NCBI GenBank assembly: GCA_047619225.1 | Contig: JBLHJX010000121.1 | Location: 1-15,504 of the forward strand | From: JABIFK01 sp047619225 | GTDB lineage: Bacteria; Latescibacterota; UBA2968 | Length of the DNA stretch: 15,504 bases | Reading direction: 5' to 3' | Shown here: in pieces, positions 6,295 to 13,462 of the stretch | How positions within the stretch are numbered: position 1 is the stretch's first letter | How the letters are laid out: each line of letters begins with the position of its first letter | Made by a program: the position numbers and the translations under genes | Notes under the pieces: model-generated | Seen by the model: only the letters and a program-made list of their open reading frames with translations | The model's database searches: none | Told to the model about the DNA's origin: nothing

Positions 6295-9165
6295 TTACTT
6301 CCCGTTTAAATACGGTTTTAAAAACTGACCCGTATAAGACTTCTTTGTTTTGGCAATGGCTTCGGGTGTGCCAGCGGCAATGACTTCTCCGCCTCGGTGA
6401 CCGCCTTCTGGGCCGAGGTCGATGACGTGGTCGGCGGTTTTGATGATGTCGAGTTGGTGTTCGATGACGACGACGGTGTGACCGGCATCGACGAGGCCAT
6501 TGAGGGCGTCGAGTAGTTTTTGGATGTCGGCCAAGTGGAGTCCTGTGGTGGGTTCGTCGAGGATGTAGAGATTGTGTTTGCCGCGTTTGATTTTGCTGAG
6601 TTCGTTTGCGAGTTTCACGCGTTGGGCTTCACCCCCGGAGAGAATGGGGGCGGGATGTCCAATTTTGAGATACCCCAAACCGAGGCTGTCGAGCACTGAG
6701 AGTTTGTGATGGATGAGGTTTTCGTTGGCGAAGAACGCGACGCCGTCTTCGATGGACATGTCGAGTACGTCGGCAATGGTTTTGTTGTTGTAGGTGACTT
6801 CGAGGGTTTCGTCGTTGTAGCGTGCGCCTTTGCAGGTTGGGCAGGGGACTTCGACGTCGGGCATGAAAGCGAGACTGGTTTTGATGCTGCCTTCGCCCGA
6901 GCATTCTTCACAGCGACCGCCTTTGACGTTGAAGCTGAAGCGTGAGAGGGTGTATCCGCGTTCTTTGGCTTCGTCTGTGGCGGCGAAGATTTTGCGGATG
7001 TTGTCGTAAAAACCAATGTAGGTTGCTGGGTTGGATCTTGGAGAGCGCCCGATGGGGGATTGGTCGATGTTGATGATGTCGCCTAAGTGTTCGTGGCCTG
7101 TGAGGTCGTCGTGTTCACCCGACATGACCCGGCTGTCGTGGTAGAGGTTGTAGAGTTTTTTGAAGAGTATTTCGTGAATAAGGGTGCTTTTGCCCGAGCC
7201 GGATGCGCCGGTTAGGCAGGTGAGCACACCGAGGGGGATTTCAACGTCGATGTTTTTGAGGTTGTTTTCTCGGGCACCTGTGATGCGAATGGCTTTGCCG
7301 TTGGATTGGCGGCGTTGTTTGGGCATTGGGATTTTTCGTCGGCCACTTAAGAATTGTGCTGTGGGTGATTCTTCGCATTTCATGACTTCTTCGATGGGGC
7401 CAGCGGTCACGACGTGACCGCCGTGTACACCGGGACCGGGACCCATTTCGATGATGTAATCGGCCGCACGAATGGTGTCTTCGTCGTGTTCGACGACGAT
7501 GACGGTGTTGCCAATGTCGCGCAGGCGGCGCATGGTGTGGATCATTTTGACATTGTCTTTGGGGTGCAGGCCAATGCTGGGTTCGTCGAGTACGTAGAGC
7601 ATGCCCATGAGACCGGAGCCGATTTGGGTCGAGAGGCGAATGCGTTGTGATTCGCCGCCGGAGAGCGTGGCTGATGGGCGGTTGAGATTGAGGTAGTCGA
7701 GGCCTATTCCGATGAGGAGTTCGAGGCGCGATGTGATTTCGTGAATGATTTGCTCGGCCACTTCTTTTTGGCGTGCAGGTACTTTGAGGTGGGTGAGAAA
7801 GTCGAGCAATTCCTGAAAGTGCATATGGCCCAAGGCATATATGTTGTGATCTTTGACGGTGACGAGCAGGCGTTGTTTTTTGAGGCGTTGACCGGCACAA
7901 TCGGGGCAGGGATTTTCGACCATGACTTTGCGCAAGTAATCTTCCATACCCCCGTGGGCGGTGCCTTTTTGGCGGTAGCGACGATAACGGCGTTCGATCT
8001 GGTTGATGACGCCGTCAAAGCGAAATTCGCGACCGATGTATTTGGCTCCGGCTTTGGCACTGGGGGGTTGTTCAATTTGGACTTTTTCACCTTTTGTACC
8101 ATAAAGGAGGAGGTCTTTGATTTTATCTGGTAAATCTTTGTAGGGCATGTCGAGATTAAATTTGTATTTGTTGGCGAGGCTAAAGAGAATGCGCCCGCTC
8201 CAGGTGTTGACGTCGTATTTGAGGGCTTCTTTGACAAAGGCACCGTCTTTGAGGCTGCGGTCTTTGTCGGGGGCGACGAGATCGGGATGGGCTTTGAGGT
8301 AGGTGCCAAGCCCGGAACAGGTGACACAGGCACCGGCGGGATCATTGAAGGTGAACATGCCGTGGTGCATTCGACCCGCGACGACGTGTTTGGATGAGCC
8401 GCCTAATTTTTTGTGGAAGGTTTGGACGGCTTTTTTGTTTTTGGATGTGAGGATGTGAAAACTTAAGAAGCCCTCACCGATGACTTCGAGCCCGTGTGTG
8501 AGGGCGGTGACGATTTGTTTGTCGAGCCCTTTGCGAATGACAAAACGGTCGATGATGACTTCGATGGCGTGGTCTTTGTCTTCGTCGAGTTCAAATTCTT
8601 CGGATAGGTCATAGACTTTGTTGTTGATGCGCAGGCGGCGATAGCCTTTGGTGCGAATGTCGTCGAAGAGATAGGGGTAGTCTTCATCGTAGATTTTGAG
8701 GACGGGTGCGCGCACTTCAATTTCGGTGCCTTCGGGTAGGGCGAGCATGTGCTCCATGAGTTGGTGTGCGGTCCAAATTTTGACATTTTCTTGTGTGATG
8801 GGGCAACGGGGTAGGCCAATGGTGGCGAAGAGCATTCGGAGATAGTCGTATAAATCCGTCATGGTGCCTATGGTGGAACGTGGGTTTTTCATGACGGTTT
8901 TTTGCTCGATGGAGATGACGGGTGAGAGGCCATTGACAAAGTCGACGTCGGGTTTTTTGAGTTGGGAGACAAAGCGTCGGGCGAAGGTGGAAAGCGATTC
9001 CATGAAGCGGCGTTGGCCCTCGGCGTAAACGGTGTCGAAGGCGAGGGATGATTTACCCGAGCCGCTGACACCTGTGACCACGACGAGTTTGTCGCGAGGG
9101 ATTTCTATGTGCACATTTTGGAGGTTGTTTTCTCGGGCGCCTTTGACTTCTATTGTTGATCTCAT
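6295..9165 (-). CDS. uvrA: UvrA, excinuclease ABC subunit A
   Basis: 956 residues, the usual UvrA length. UvrA is the damage-sensing ABC-type ATPase that loads UvrB in nucleotide excision repair. Visible in order: Walker A GVSGSGKSS (32-40); a retained UvrB-binding region (about 120-245), so it is not the short UvrA2 type; CxxC 420-423; signature LSGGESQRIRL (501-511); Walker B Y-V-L-D-E-P-S (524-530); second Walker A GASGSGKST (653-661); zinc finger 2 with C752/C755 and C775/C778; LSGGEAQRVKL (842-852); Y-I-L-D-E-P-T (867-873). In zinc finger 1 only the second pair is present (C280/C283); the first pair aligns to G-S-S-K at 256-259. The ATG has GAGGA upstream, 12 nt after the nucleotidyltransferase gene's stop, so the two are an operon. 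Confidence 0.97.
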   Translation of the reverse strand: MRSTIEVKGARENNLQNVHIEIPRDKLVVVTGVSGSGKSSLAFDTVYAEGQRRFMESLSTFARRFVSQLKKPDVDFVNGLSPVISIEQKTVMKNPRSTIGTMTDLYDYLRMLFATIGLPRCPITQENVKIWTAHQLMEHMLALPEGTEIEVRAPVLKIYDEDYPYLFDDIRTKGYRRLRINNKVYDLSEEFELDEDKDHAIEVIIDRFVIRKGLDKQIVTALTHGLEVIGEGFLSFHILTSKNKKAVQTFHKKLGGSSKHVVAGRMHHGMFTFNDPAGACVTCSGLGTYLKAHPDLVAPDKDRSLKDGAFVKEALKYDVNTWSGRILFSLANKYKFNLDMPYKDLPDKIKDLLLYGTKGEKVQIEQPPSAKAGAKYIGREFRFDGVINQIERRYRRYRQKGTAHGGMEDYLRKVMVENPCPDCAGQRLKKQRLLVTVKDHNIYALGHMHFQELLDFLTHLKVPARQKEVAEQIIHEITSRLELLIGIGLDYLNLNRPSATLSGGESQRIRLSTQIGSGLMGMLYVLDEPSIGLHPKDNVKMIHTMRRLRDIGNTVIVVEHDEDTIRAADYIIEMGPGPGVHGGHVVTAGPIEEVMKCEESPTAQFLSGRRKIPMPKQRRQSNGKAIRITGARENNLKNIDVEIPLGVLTCLTGASGSGKSTLIHEILFKKLYNLYHDSRVMSGEHDDLTGHEHLGDIINIDQSPIGRSPRSNPATYIGFYDNIRKIFAATDEAKERGYTLSRFSFNVKGGRCEECSGEGSIKTSLAFMPDVEVPCPTCKGARYNDETLEVTYNNKTIADVLDMSIEDGVAFFANENLIHHKLSVLDSLGLGYLKIGHPAPILSGGEAQRVKLANELSKIKRGKHNLYILDEPTTGLHLADIQKLLDALNGLVDAGHTVVVIEHQLDIIKTADHVIDLGPEGGHRGGEVIAAGTPEAIAKTKKSYTGQFLKPYLNGK

Positions 9166-9177
9166 GGATCTTCCTCG

Positions 9178-10116
9178 TTAAATGAGTTCAATTGCGTCTT
9201 CGTCGTAATAATACGCGGGCTCTTCAAACTCGATGCGACTCTTTTCTGTGAGGCGAATGGGGCTGGCGAGTTTTTCAATGATTTCTTGTTTGACGAGCCA
9301 TTCGCAGGCTTCTTCGAGGCCACCACCTTGGATTTTTTTCTTGAAATAGTCGTTAATTTCTGAAAGAGATCGCACTTCGCCCGATTCGGTGAGGTAATCG
9401 AGCAAGGGGCGGAAGAGGTCGAATACTTTTTCTTCGAGGTAATGGTTGATTTGGTCTAAGGTGTGTTGAATAGATTTTTTAGTTTTGGGTTGGTTCATGA
9501 GTTTGGTGTAGACCACGTCGAAAAATTCGGGGTTGAATTTGAGGGCTTGGTGAATGACTTCGCGGGCGGGGGCTTCGTTTTGGGAAACGACTTCGATGAC
9601 GGCCAAATTGCGCACGACTTGCATGAGCCACCAAAAGCTGTAGGCGTAGTCTTCTTTGAGGTGGAAGTATTTTTCGGCTTTGTTGAGGGCGGGCATGGCA
9701 GAGGTGGCGGCACGCATGAGTTGAAAGGTTTGATCGCGCGTGCCCACACGATCTATGGTGGCGTACCATTCTTTGATGGAGTCGTCTTTGGTAAAGAGGA
9801 GGGTGCTTTTTGTGAAGGTAAAGTCGAGCCAACCGCCAGTGAGATCGCCTTCGATGCAGCGTTTGAATTCGCTGCGTTTGACGAGCTGGGCGTGAATGTT
9901 GATGTCATATTCGGTGAGGGTGAGGCTCCCTGGTTTTTGGTCGTCTTCTACAATGACCCACATGTCAATGTCGGAGTTTTCCCAGACTTCGTCGTATGAT
10001 AAGCTGCCAAAGAGAATGGCCGCCACGACAATGCGGTCTTGCTGAAGCTTATCTGTGAGCGCAGAGAGGGCTTGTTCGTAGCGTTTTTTGATTTCTTCTC
10101 GTATGACAACGGGCAT
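9178..10116 (-). CDS. Nucleotidyltransferase-domain protein (pol-beta/MNT-like fold)
   Basis: 312 residues from the ATG at 10114-10116, which has an excellent AAGGAGG site. The longer frame to 10242 would begin inside the -35 box of the promoter and is rejected. The N-terminus holds the nucleotidyltransferase motif: L-F-G-S-L-S (35-40) followed by N-S-D-I-D-M-W-V (47-54), giving the GS...DxD metal site (D49, D51), with a likely third acidic residue at D71 (E-Y-D-I-N-I-H). About 200 helical residues follow, with no second known domain I recognise. Family members transfer NMP groups to small molecules, RNA or proteins (aminoglycoside adenylyltransferases, MNT antitoxins). The substrate is unknown; no HEPN toxin gene is adjacent. 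It is the first gene of the operon with uvrA. Confidence 0.87.
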   Translation of the reverse strand: MPVVIREEIKKRYEQALSALTDKLQQDRIVVAAILFGSLSYDEVWENSDIDMWVIVEDDQKPGSLTLTEYDINIHAQLVKRSEFKRCIEGDLTGGWLDFTFTKSTLLFTKDDSIKEWYATIDRVGTRDQTFQLMRAATSAMPALNKAEKYFHLKEDYAYSFWWLMQVVRNLAVIEVVSQNEAPAREVIHQALKFNPEFFDVVYTKLMNQPKTKKSIQHTLDQINHYLEEKVFDLFRPLLDYLTESGEVRSLSEINDYFKKKIQGGGLEEACEWLVKQEIIEKLASPIRLTEKSRIEFEEPAYYYDEDAIELI

Positions 10117-10135
10117 GGAAACCTCCTTGGGCAGT

Positions 10136-10198
10136 GAGAAGAAAGAAGAGAGAAGAAAGACGACCCGATCACACTTAGCTTCTTTCTCTTCCCCTCTT
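10136..10198 (-). other. Polypurine/polypyrimidine hairpin in the 5' leader of the nucleotidyltransferase-uvrA operon
   Basis: The + strand is all purine from 10136 to 10160 and all pyrimidine from 10179 to 10198, separated by an 18-nt mixed loop. The two tracts are largely complementary (GAAGAAAG type against CTTTCTTC type; G-U pairs and one slip are needed), so the leader RNA can fold into a long imperfect stem. It ends about 20 nt before the start codon, close to the AAGGAGG site at about 10121-10127, so it could affect translation. Function is inferred only. Confidence 0.45.
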
Positions 10199-10213
10199 GA
10201 AATACTGCACACA

Positions 10214-10242
10214 TGTATAGTTATTGTTTTGTGGTATGTCAA
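10214..10242 (-). promoter_or_regulatory. Near-consensus sigma70 promoter for nucleotidyltransferase-uvrA
   Basis: Read on the minus strand: -35 TTGACA (10237-10242, 6 of 6), 17-nt spacer, -10 TATACA (10214-10219, 5 of 6). Transcription would start near 10207, giving a leader of about 90 nt before the ATG at 10116. It is the best promoter match in the window. A short inverted repeat (ATAC and GTAT, 9 nt apart; 10202-10218 on the + strand) overlaps the -10/start region and could be an operator, but it is too short to call. Confidence 0.8.
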
Positions 10243-10436
10243 GGGTGAATGATGGCAATAAATGGTAGGATAGGTGCGATTGAAAGCAGAATTATTTGGG
10301 TCGATGAAATTTAGGGTGTATAACGAAAAAAATGGTCTGGCCTTTTGGACAGGGATGTAGAGCGTATTGTTTTTCTACTTTCTGAATTGGATATGTCACC
10401 CTATCTTGGAGGATTCAAAAGAAGGAGGTTATTATT
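10220..10436. other. Intergenic region between divergent operons
   Basis: Left of about 10242 is the promoter of the leftward operon. From 10243 to 10436 I find no supportable gene on either strand; the longest frames are about 20 codons without ribosome sites. The rightward promoter for the small gene at 10437 must lie here. A weak candidate is TTGTTT (about 10368-10373) with GATATG 17 nt later; the match is poor. Confidence 0.4.
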
Positions 10437-10592
10437 ATGGCTAAGCAAAAAGACAAAGAAAAGCCTGTCATAAAAGCAGAAGACCCAAATTGGACGCCGT
10501 ATACGTTAGAATCCTTATTGGCTGGTGCTACAGAGGCCAATATCCATAAAGAGATCGATACCGGAAGGCCGGTAGGGCGTGAAATTTGTTAG
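10437..10592 (+). CDS. 51-aa MazE-antitoxin-tail-like protein lacking the AbrB domain
   Basis: Reads MAKQKDKEKPVIKAEDPNWT, then P-Y-T-L-E-S-L-L-A-G-A-T-E-A-N-I-H-K-E-I, then D-T-G-R-P-V-G-R-E-I-C, stop. The last 30 residues match the C-terminal tail of MazE antitoxins (Y-T-L-E-E-L-L-A-G...N-x-H-x-E-I-D-x-G-P-P-V-G-x-E-x-W), the part that binds and blocks the MazF ribonuclease. The usual ~45-residue N-terminal AbrB swapped-hairpin DNA-binding domain is absent; a lysine-rich stretch replaces it, and the upstream in-frame sequence shows no trace of one. The ATG has AAGGAGG at an 8 nt spacer, so the short form looks intended. No mazF is adjacent; the stop overlaps the TTG start of the MFS gene by 7 nt. 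The final Trp of the family is Cys here. Confidence 0.75.
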   Translation: MAKQKDKEKPVIKAEDPNWTPYTLESLLAGATEANIHKEIDTGRPVGREIC

Positions 10593-11845
10593 AGAAACAC
10601 GATCCTTATGCGGCTTTTCGGGTGAAAGCCTATCGGTTGTATGTGATGGGGTGGTTTGCAGCACTCATTGGCAATCAGATTCAAAGCACGGCGATTGGTT
10701 GGGAGATGTATCAGCGCACGGGCGAGGCGTTGGCGCTTGGGTTGGTGGGGTTGGCGATTGCGTTGCCCACAATGGTGTTGGCACTTCCGGGGGGATATTT
10801 GGCCGATGCGTTTAACCGGAAGACTGTGGTGGTGCTGAGTTTGACCGGCACTACATTGACGTCGATGGCGTTGGCGGTGTTGTCGTGGAAACAGGGTAGC
10901 ATTGGGTGGATGTATGCGATTTTGGTGTTGGATGCGTCGGTGACGGTGTTGGGATCCCCTGCGCGTCGGTCGATTTTGCCACAGTTGGTGCCACGTGAGG
11001 TGTTTCCCAATGCGGTGACGTGGAGCACCAGCATGATGCAGTCGGCGTGGATGGTGGGGCCTGCCATTGGGGGATTTATTGTGGCGATCAATGTGCCTTT
11101 TGCATATGTCGCGAGTGCGGCGTGTACGGGCTGGTTTGTGATCATGTTGTTGCGGATGGAAATTCGGCCTGTTGCGCGCGATGAGCATGCTGTAAAACCG
11201 TCGGCGATTGACAATTTGTTTGGTGGGTTGCGGTTTATTGGGCGCAATCGATTGTTGTTGTGGCTCATGTCTTTGGATATGTTTGCGGTTTTGTTGGGTG
11301 GTGCGGTGTATTTGCTACCGATCTTTGCAGAAGATATTTTGAATGTGGGTCCTGGAGGGTTTGGGTTGTTACGTTCTGCGCCAGCCATTGGTGCACTGTG
11401 CATGGCTTTGACACTGGCGCATTTGCCACCGATGAAACACGCAGGGCGCAATTTACTTTTGGCTGTGGGTGGGTTTGGTGCGGTAACGATTGTGTTTGGT
11501 TTGTCGGAAAACTATTGGTTGTCGTTTGCGATGTTGTTTTTCACGGGCATGTTTGACAATGTGAGCATGGTGATTCGACATACGCTGGTGCAGTTGACCA
11601 CACCCGATTCAATGCGGGGACGTGTGTCGGCAGTAAATGGGGTGTTTGTGAGTGCGTCGAATGAGTTGGGTGGGATGGAGTCAGGATTGGTGGCACATTG
11701 GTTTGGGCCGGTGATTTCAGTGGTGAGTGGGGGCATCGGCACGATTATGGTTGTTGTGACCATCGCATTGGCATCACCGAGGCTGAGAGGGGTGGGCACG
11801 ATGCATGATGTAGAGGCTGAGGAAGAGAAATTGGTTGGGCATTAG
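10586..11845 (+). CDS. MFS transporter, EntS/MFS_3-like exporter
   Basis: 419 residues with about 12 hydrophobic segments, the normal size for the major facilitator superfamily. It begins M-L-E-K-H-D-P-Y-A-A-F-R-V-K-A-Y-R-L-Y, the usual D-P-Y-A-A-L-R lead-in of the EntS-like (MFS_3) group. Motif A lies between segments 2 and 3: G-G-Y-L-A-D-A-F-N-R-K (69-79). A conserved P-A-R-R-S-I-L-P-Q-L-V stretch follows segment 4, also typical of this group. The start is TTG at 10586-10588, overlapping the stop of the 51-aa gene, so translation is probably coupled; no better ATG precedes the first helix. Such proteins export siderophores, drugs or metabolites by proton antiport. The cargo is unknown. Confidence 0.92.
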   Translation: MLEKHDPYAAFRVKAYRLYVMGWFAALIGNQIQSTAIGWEMYQRTGEALALGLVGLAIALPTMVLALPGGYLADAFNRKTVVVLSLTGTTLTSMALAVLSWKQGSIGWMYAILVLDASVTVLGSPARRSILPQLVPREVFPNAVTWSTSMMQSAWMVGPAIGGFIVAINVPFAYVASAACTGWFVIMLLRMEIRPVARDEHAVKPSAIDNLFGGLRFIGRNRLLLWLMSLDMFAVLLGGAVYLLPIFAEDILNVGPGGFGLLRSAPAIGALCMALTLAHLPPMKHAGRNLLLAVGGFGAVTIVFGLSENYWLSFAMLFFTGMFDNVSMVIRHTLVQLTTPDSMRGRVSAVNGVFVSASNELGGMESGLVAHWFGPVISVVSGGIGTIMVVVTIALASPRLRGVGTMHDVEAEEEKLVGH

Positions 11846-11911
11846 ATTGTCTTGGAGATTGAGACTTCGCTGTCCTATTTCATCCGTGTAGGGTTTTTGA
11901 TATAGTTTACC

Positions 11912-11947
11912 AAAAGCGGCGATGGATATATTTCCATCGCCGCTTTT
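11912..11947. terminator. Bidirectional intrinsic terminator
   Basis: Perfect 15-bp stem: 11912-11926 (AAAAGCGGCGATGGA) with 11933-11947, loop TATATT. On the + strand it runs into six T's (11944-11949), ending the MFS transcript. The A's at 11912-11915 make the matching U-run on the minus strand, so it also serves the leftward citrate synthase fragment ending at 11978. The two genes are convergent here. Confidence 0.9.
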
Positions 11948-11977
11948 TTGTGATCTGTATGATCGGTGTTTGAATGA

Positions 11978-12868
11978 TTAATTTGTATGCCGGTCTTCTA
12001 AAGGTATCCACTGGCCATTTTTGTGCCCAGTATATACAGAACCTGGGCGGATGATTTGGTCTAAGGTGCGCTGTTCTAAGCTGTGTGCAATCCAACCAAC
12101 GGCACGGCCAATGGCGAAGGTTGGTGTGAAGAGGTCTGGGTGTAGGCCTAAGCTGTGGAGCAAAAGTGCGGTGTAGAATTCGACATTGGTTTGCAAGCGA
12201 CGACCGGGTTTAAATTCTTCGAGGAGTGTGATGGCGGTTTGCTCAACGTGTTGTGCAAAGGTGTAGAAATCGCGATCAGAGTTTTCGGCGAAGAGCGCTT
12301 CGAGTGCGTCGTATAAGACGTTTGCACGGGGGTCTCTTACTTTGTAAATGGCATGGCCAAAACCCATGAGGCGTTCGCCGTTTTCGAGTTGGGCGCGCAA
12401 GTAGGGTTCGGCGTTTTTGGGTGATTGGATGTTTTGGAGCATTTGCAATACGGGACCGGGAGCACCGCCGTGCAGGGGGCCTTTGAGTGCGCCAATGGCA
12501 CCGACGATGGCTGAGATGAGATCTGATCGGGTGGATGTGATGACACGAGCGGTGAAGGTCGAGGCGTTCATGCCGTGATCTGTAATGGTATTGAGATAGG
12601 TGGTCATGGCGCGGGTATGGGATGGGTTGGGATTTTCACCGGTGAGCATGTAGAGATAGTTGGCGGCATGGTCTAAGTGTGGATTGGACGCAACGGGTTC
12701 TTGGTTGTTGAGAAGGCGCCAATAGGTTGCGACAATGGTTGGCAATGTTGCGATGAGCAGTTGGGCATCGGATGTGTCTGTGTTTTTGGATGTGAGGCTG
12801 AGTGTTGCGGTTGCCATGCGCAGTGCGTCGATGACCGAAACTTTTTGCTCTGCCGCTGTGCGCAACAA
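11978..12868 (-). pseudogene. Citrate synthase-family gene, 5'-truncated (N-terminus missing)
   Basis: 296 residues of a citrate/methylcitrate synthase-family enzyme (condenses acetyl-CoA or propionyl-CoA with oxaloacetate). The C-terminal ~290 residues are intact: D-H-G-M-N-A-S-T-F-T-A-R (97-108), catalytic His in G-P-L-H-G-G-A (H133), G-F-G-H-A-I-Y (H172), N-V-E-F-Y (E230, where many family members have Asp), and the end A-I-G-R-A-V-G-W-I-A-H-S-L-E-Q. Family proteins are about 370-380 residues, so some 75 N-terminal residues are missing. The frame goes back to a TTG (12866-12868), then about eight more codons to a TAA, with no N-terminal domain and no ribosome site. It meets another citrate synthase fragment head-on at about 12870. 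Probably non-functional, though a short form cannot be excluded. Confidence 0.75.
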
Positions 12869-12869
12869 A

Positions 12870-13394
12870 ACATGTGTGGCATCGGCGGGTGCGACACCTT
12901 ATGGTGCTGTTAGTGCGGGGTTGGCTGCATTGCAGGGGTATAAACATGGTGCGGCGAGTGAGCGGACGGAGTTGTTGTTTCGGGAGGCAGAAACACGCGG
13001 TGATGTGGAACGAACGATTGCAGACCGGCTGCGTTTGGGTGAATATATTTCGGGGTTTGGGCATGCGGTATATCGCGATGTGGATCCTCGTGGCAAGTTG
13101 ATGTTGGATTGCATTGCCAAACGATTCCCCGATTCCCCCCATTTGGCATTGGCGCATGAGATTATTGACGTGACCCATCGGCTCACAACGGTGCACTATA
13201 ATATTGATTTGGCGCTCACGACGTTGGTGCGTGTGTTGGCTTTGCCCGAGGGGAGTGCGATGGCGTTGTTTGCACTTGGGCGTGTGGCGGGGTGGATTGG
13301 TCATGCAATTGAGCAATATGAACTGGATCAATTGATTCGACCGCGGGCACGGTATGTGGGGCATCAACCCAGTAGGAGACAGGAGCGTGCGTAG
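12870..13394 (+). pseudogene. Second citrate synthase-family gene, C-terminal half only
   Basis: 174 residues that begin in mid-domain at T-C-V-A-S-A-G-A-T-P-Y-G and read to the normal C-terminus. All three catalytic positions are present: His in Q-G-Y-K-H-G-A, His in G-F-G-H-A-V-Y-R-D-V-D-P-R, Asp in Y-N-I-D-L-A-L. The end is A-L-G-R-V-A-G-W-I-G-H-A-I-E-Q-Y. It differs from the minus-strand copy (the N-I-D-L-A-L type is the variant often fused to an N-terminal HTH), so this is a different paralog and not an inverted copy. About 200 N-terminal residues are missing. The frame extends left to 12735 only as antisense of the other fragment. No promoter or ribosome site is seen. A clear pseudogene, or an assembly join. 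Confidence 0.85.
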
Positions 13395-13442
13395 CGCAGA
13401 GCATAAAAAAACACGCTACGCGCCATGCACTTTGCGCTACGC
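13389..13442. terminator. Inverted-repeat terminator between convergent genes, with alternative pairing
   Basis: GCGTAGCGCA (13389-13398) pairs perfectly with TGCGCTACGC (13433-13442); outer pairing continues loosely through GAGCAT and ATGCAC. The loop holds seven A's and another CGCTACGC (13414-13421) that can also pair with GCGTAGCG (13389-13396). So two exclusive hairpins are possible. It begins inside the last codons of the plus-strand citrate synthase and lies before the convergent phosphatase end at 13463. There is no clean T-run on the + strand; the A-run becomes a U-run on the minus strand. Confidence 0.5.
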
Positions 13443-13462
13443 TGGTGTGTGAGTGGTTGGGT

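Noticed and set aside
7241..8345. Long alternative minus frames (219 and 213 codons) inside uvrA
   Set aside because: Off-frame reading of uvrA; His/Arg/Pro- or Ser/Thr-rich products with no family features.
9463..9999. 178-codon plus-strand frame opposite the nucleotidyltransferase
   Set aside because: Antisense shadow rich in Phe/Gly/Val; no start signals.
10202..10218. LexA/SOS-box-like operator at the nucleotidyltransferase-uvrA promoter
   Set aside because: Only 4-bp arms (ATAC/GTAT); matches neither the CTG-N10-CAG nor the GAAC-N4-GTTC type. Too weak to call.
10117..10242. 42-residue N-terminal extension of the nucleotidyltransferase
   Set aside because: It would start in the -35 box of the promoter and run through the leader hairpin; the ATG at 10116 has AAGGAGG.
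12636..13367. 243-codon minus frame across the citrate synthase junction
   Set aside because: It crosses both fragments out of frame; the product resembles neither citrate synthase nor anything else.
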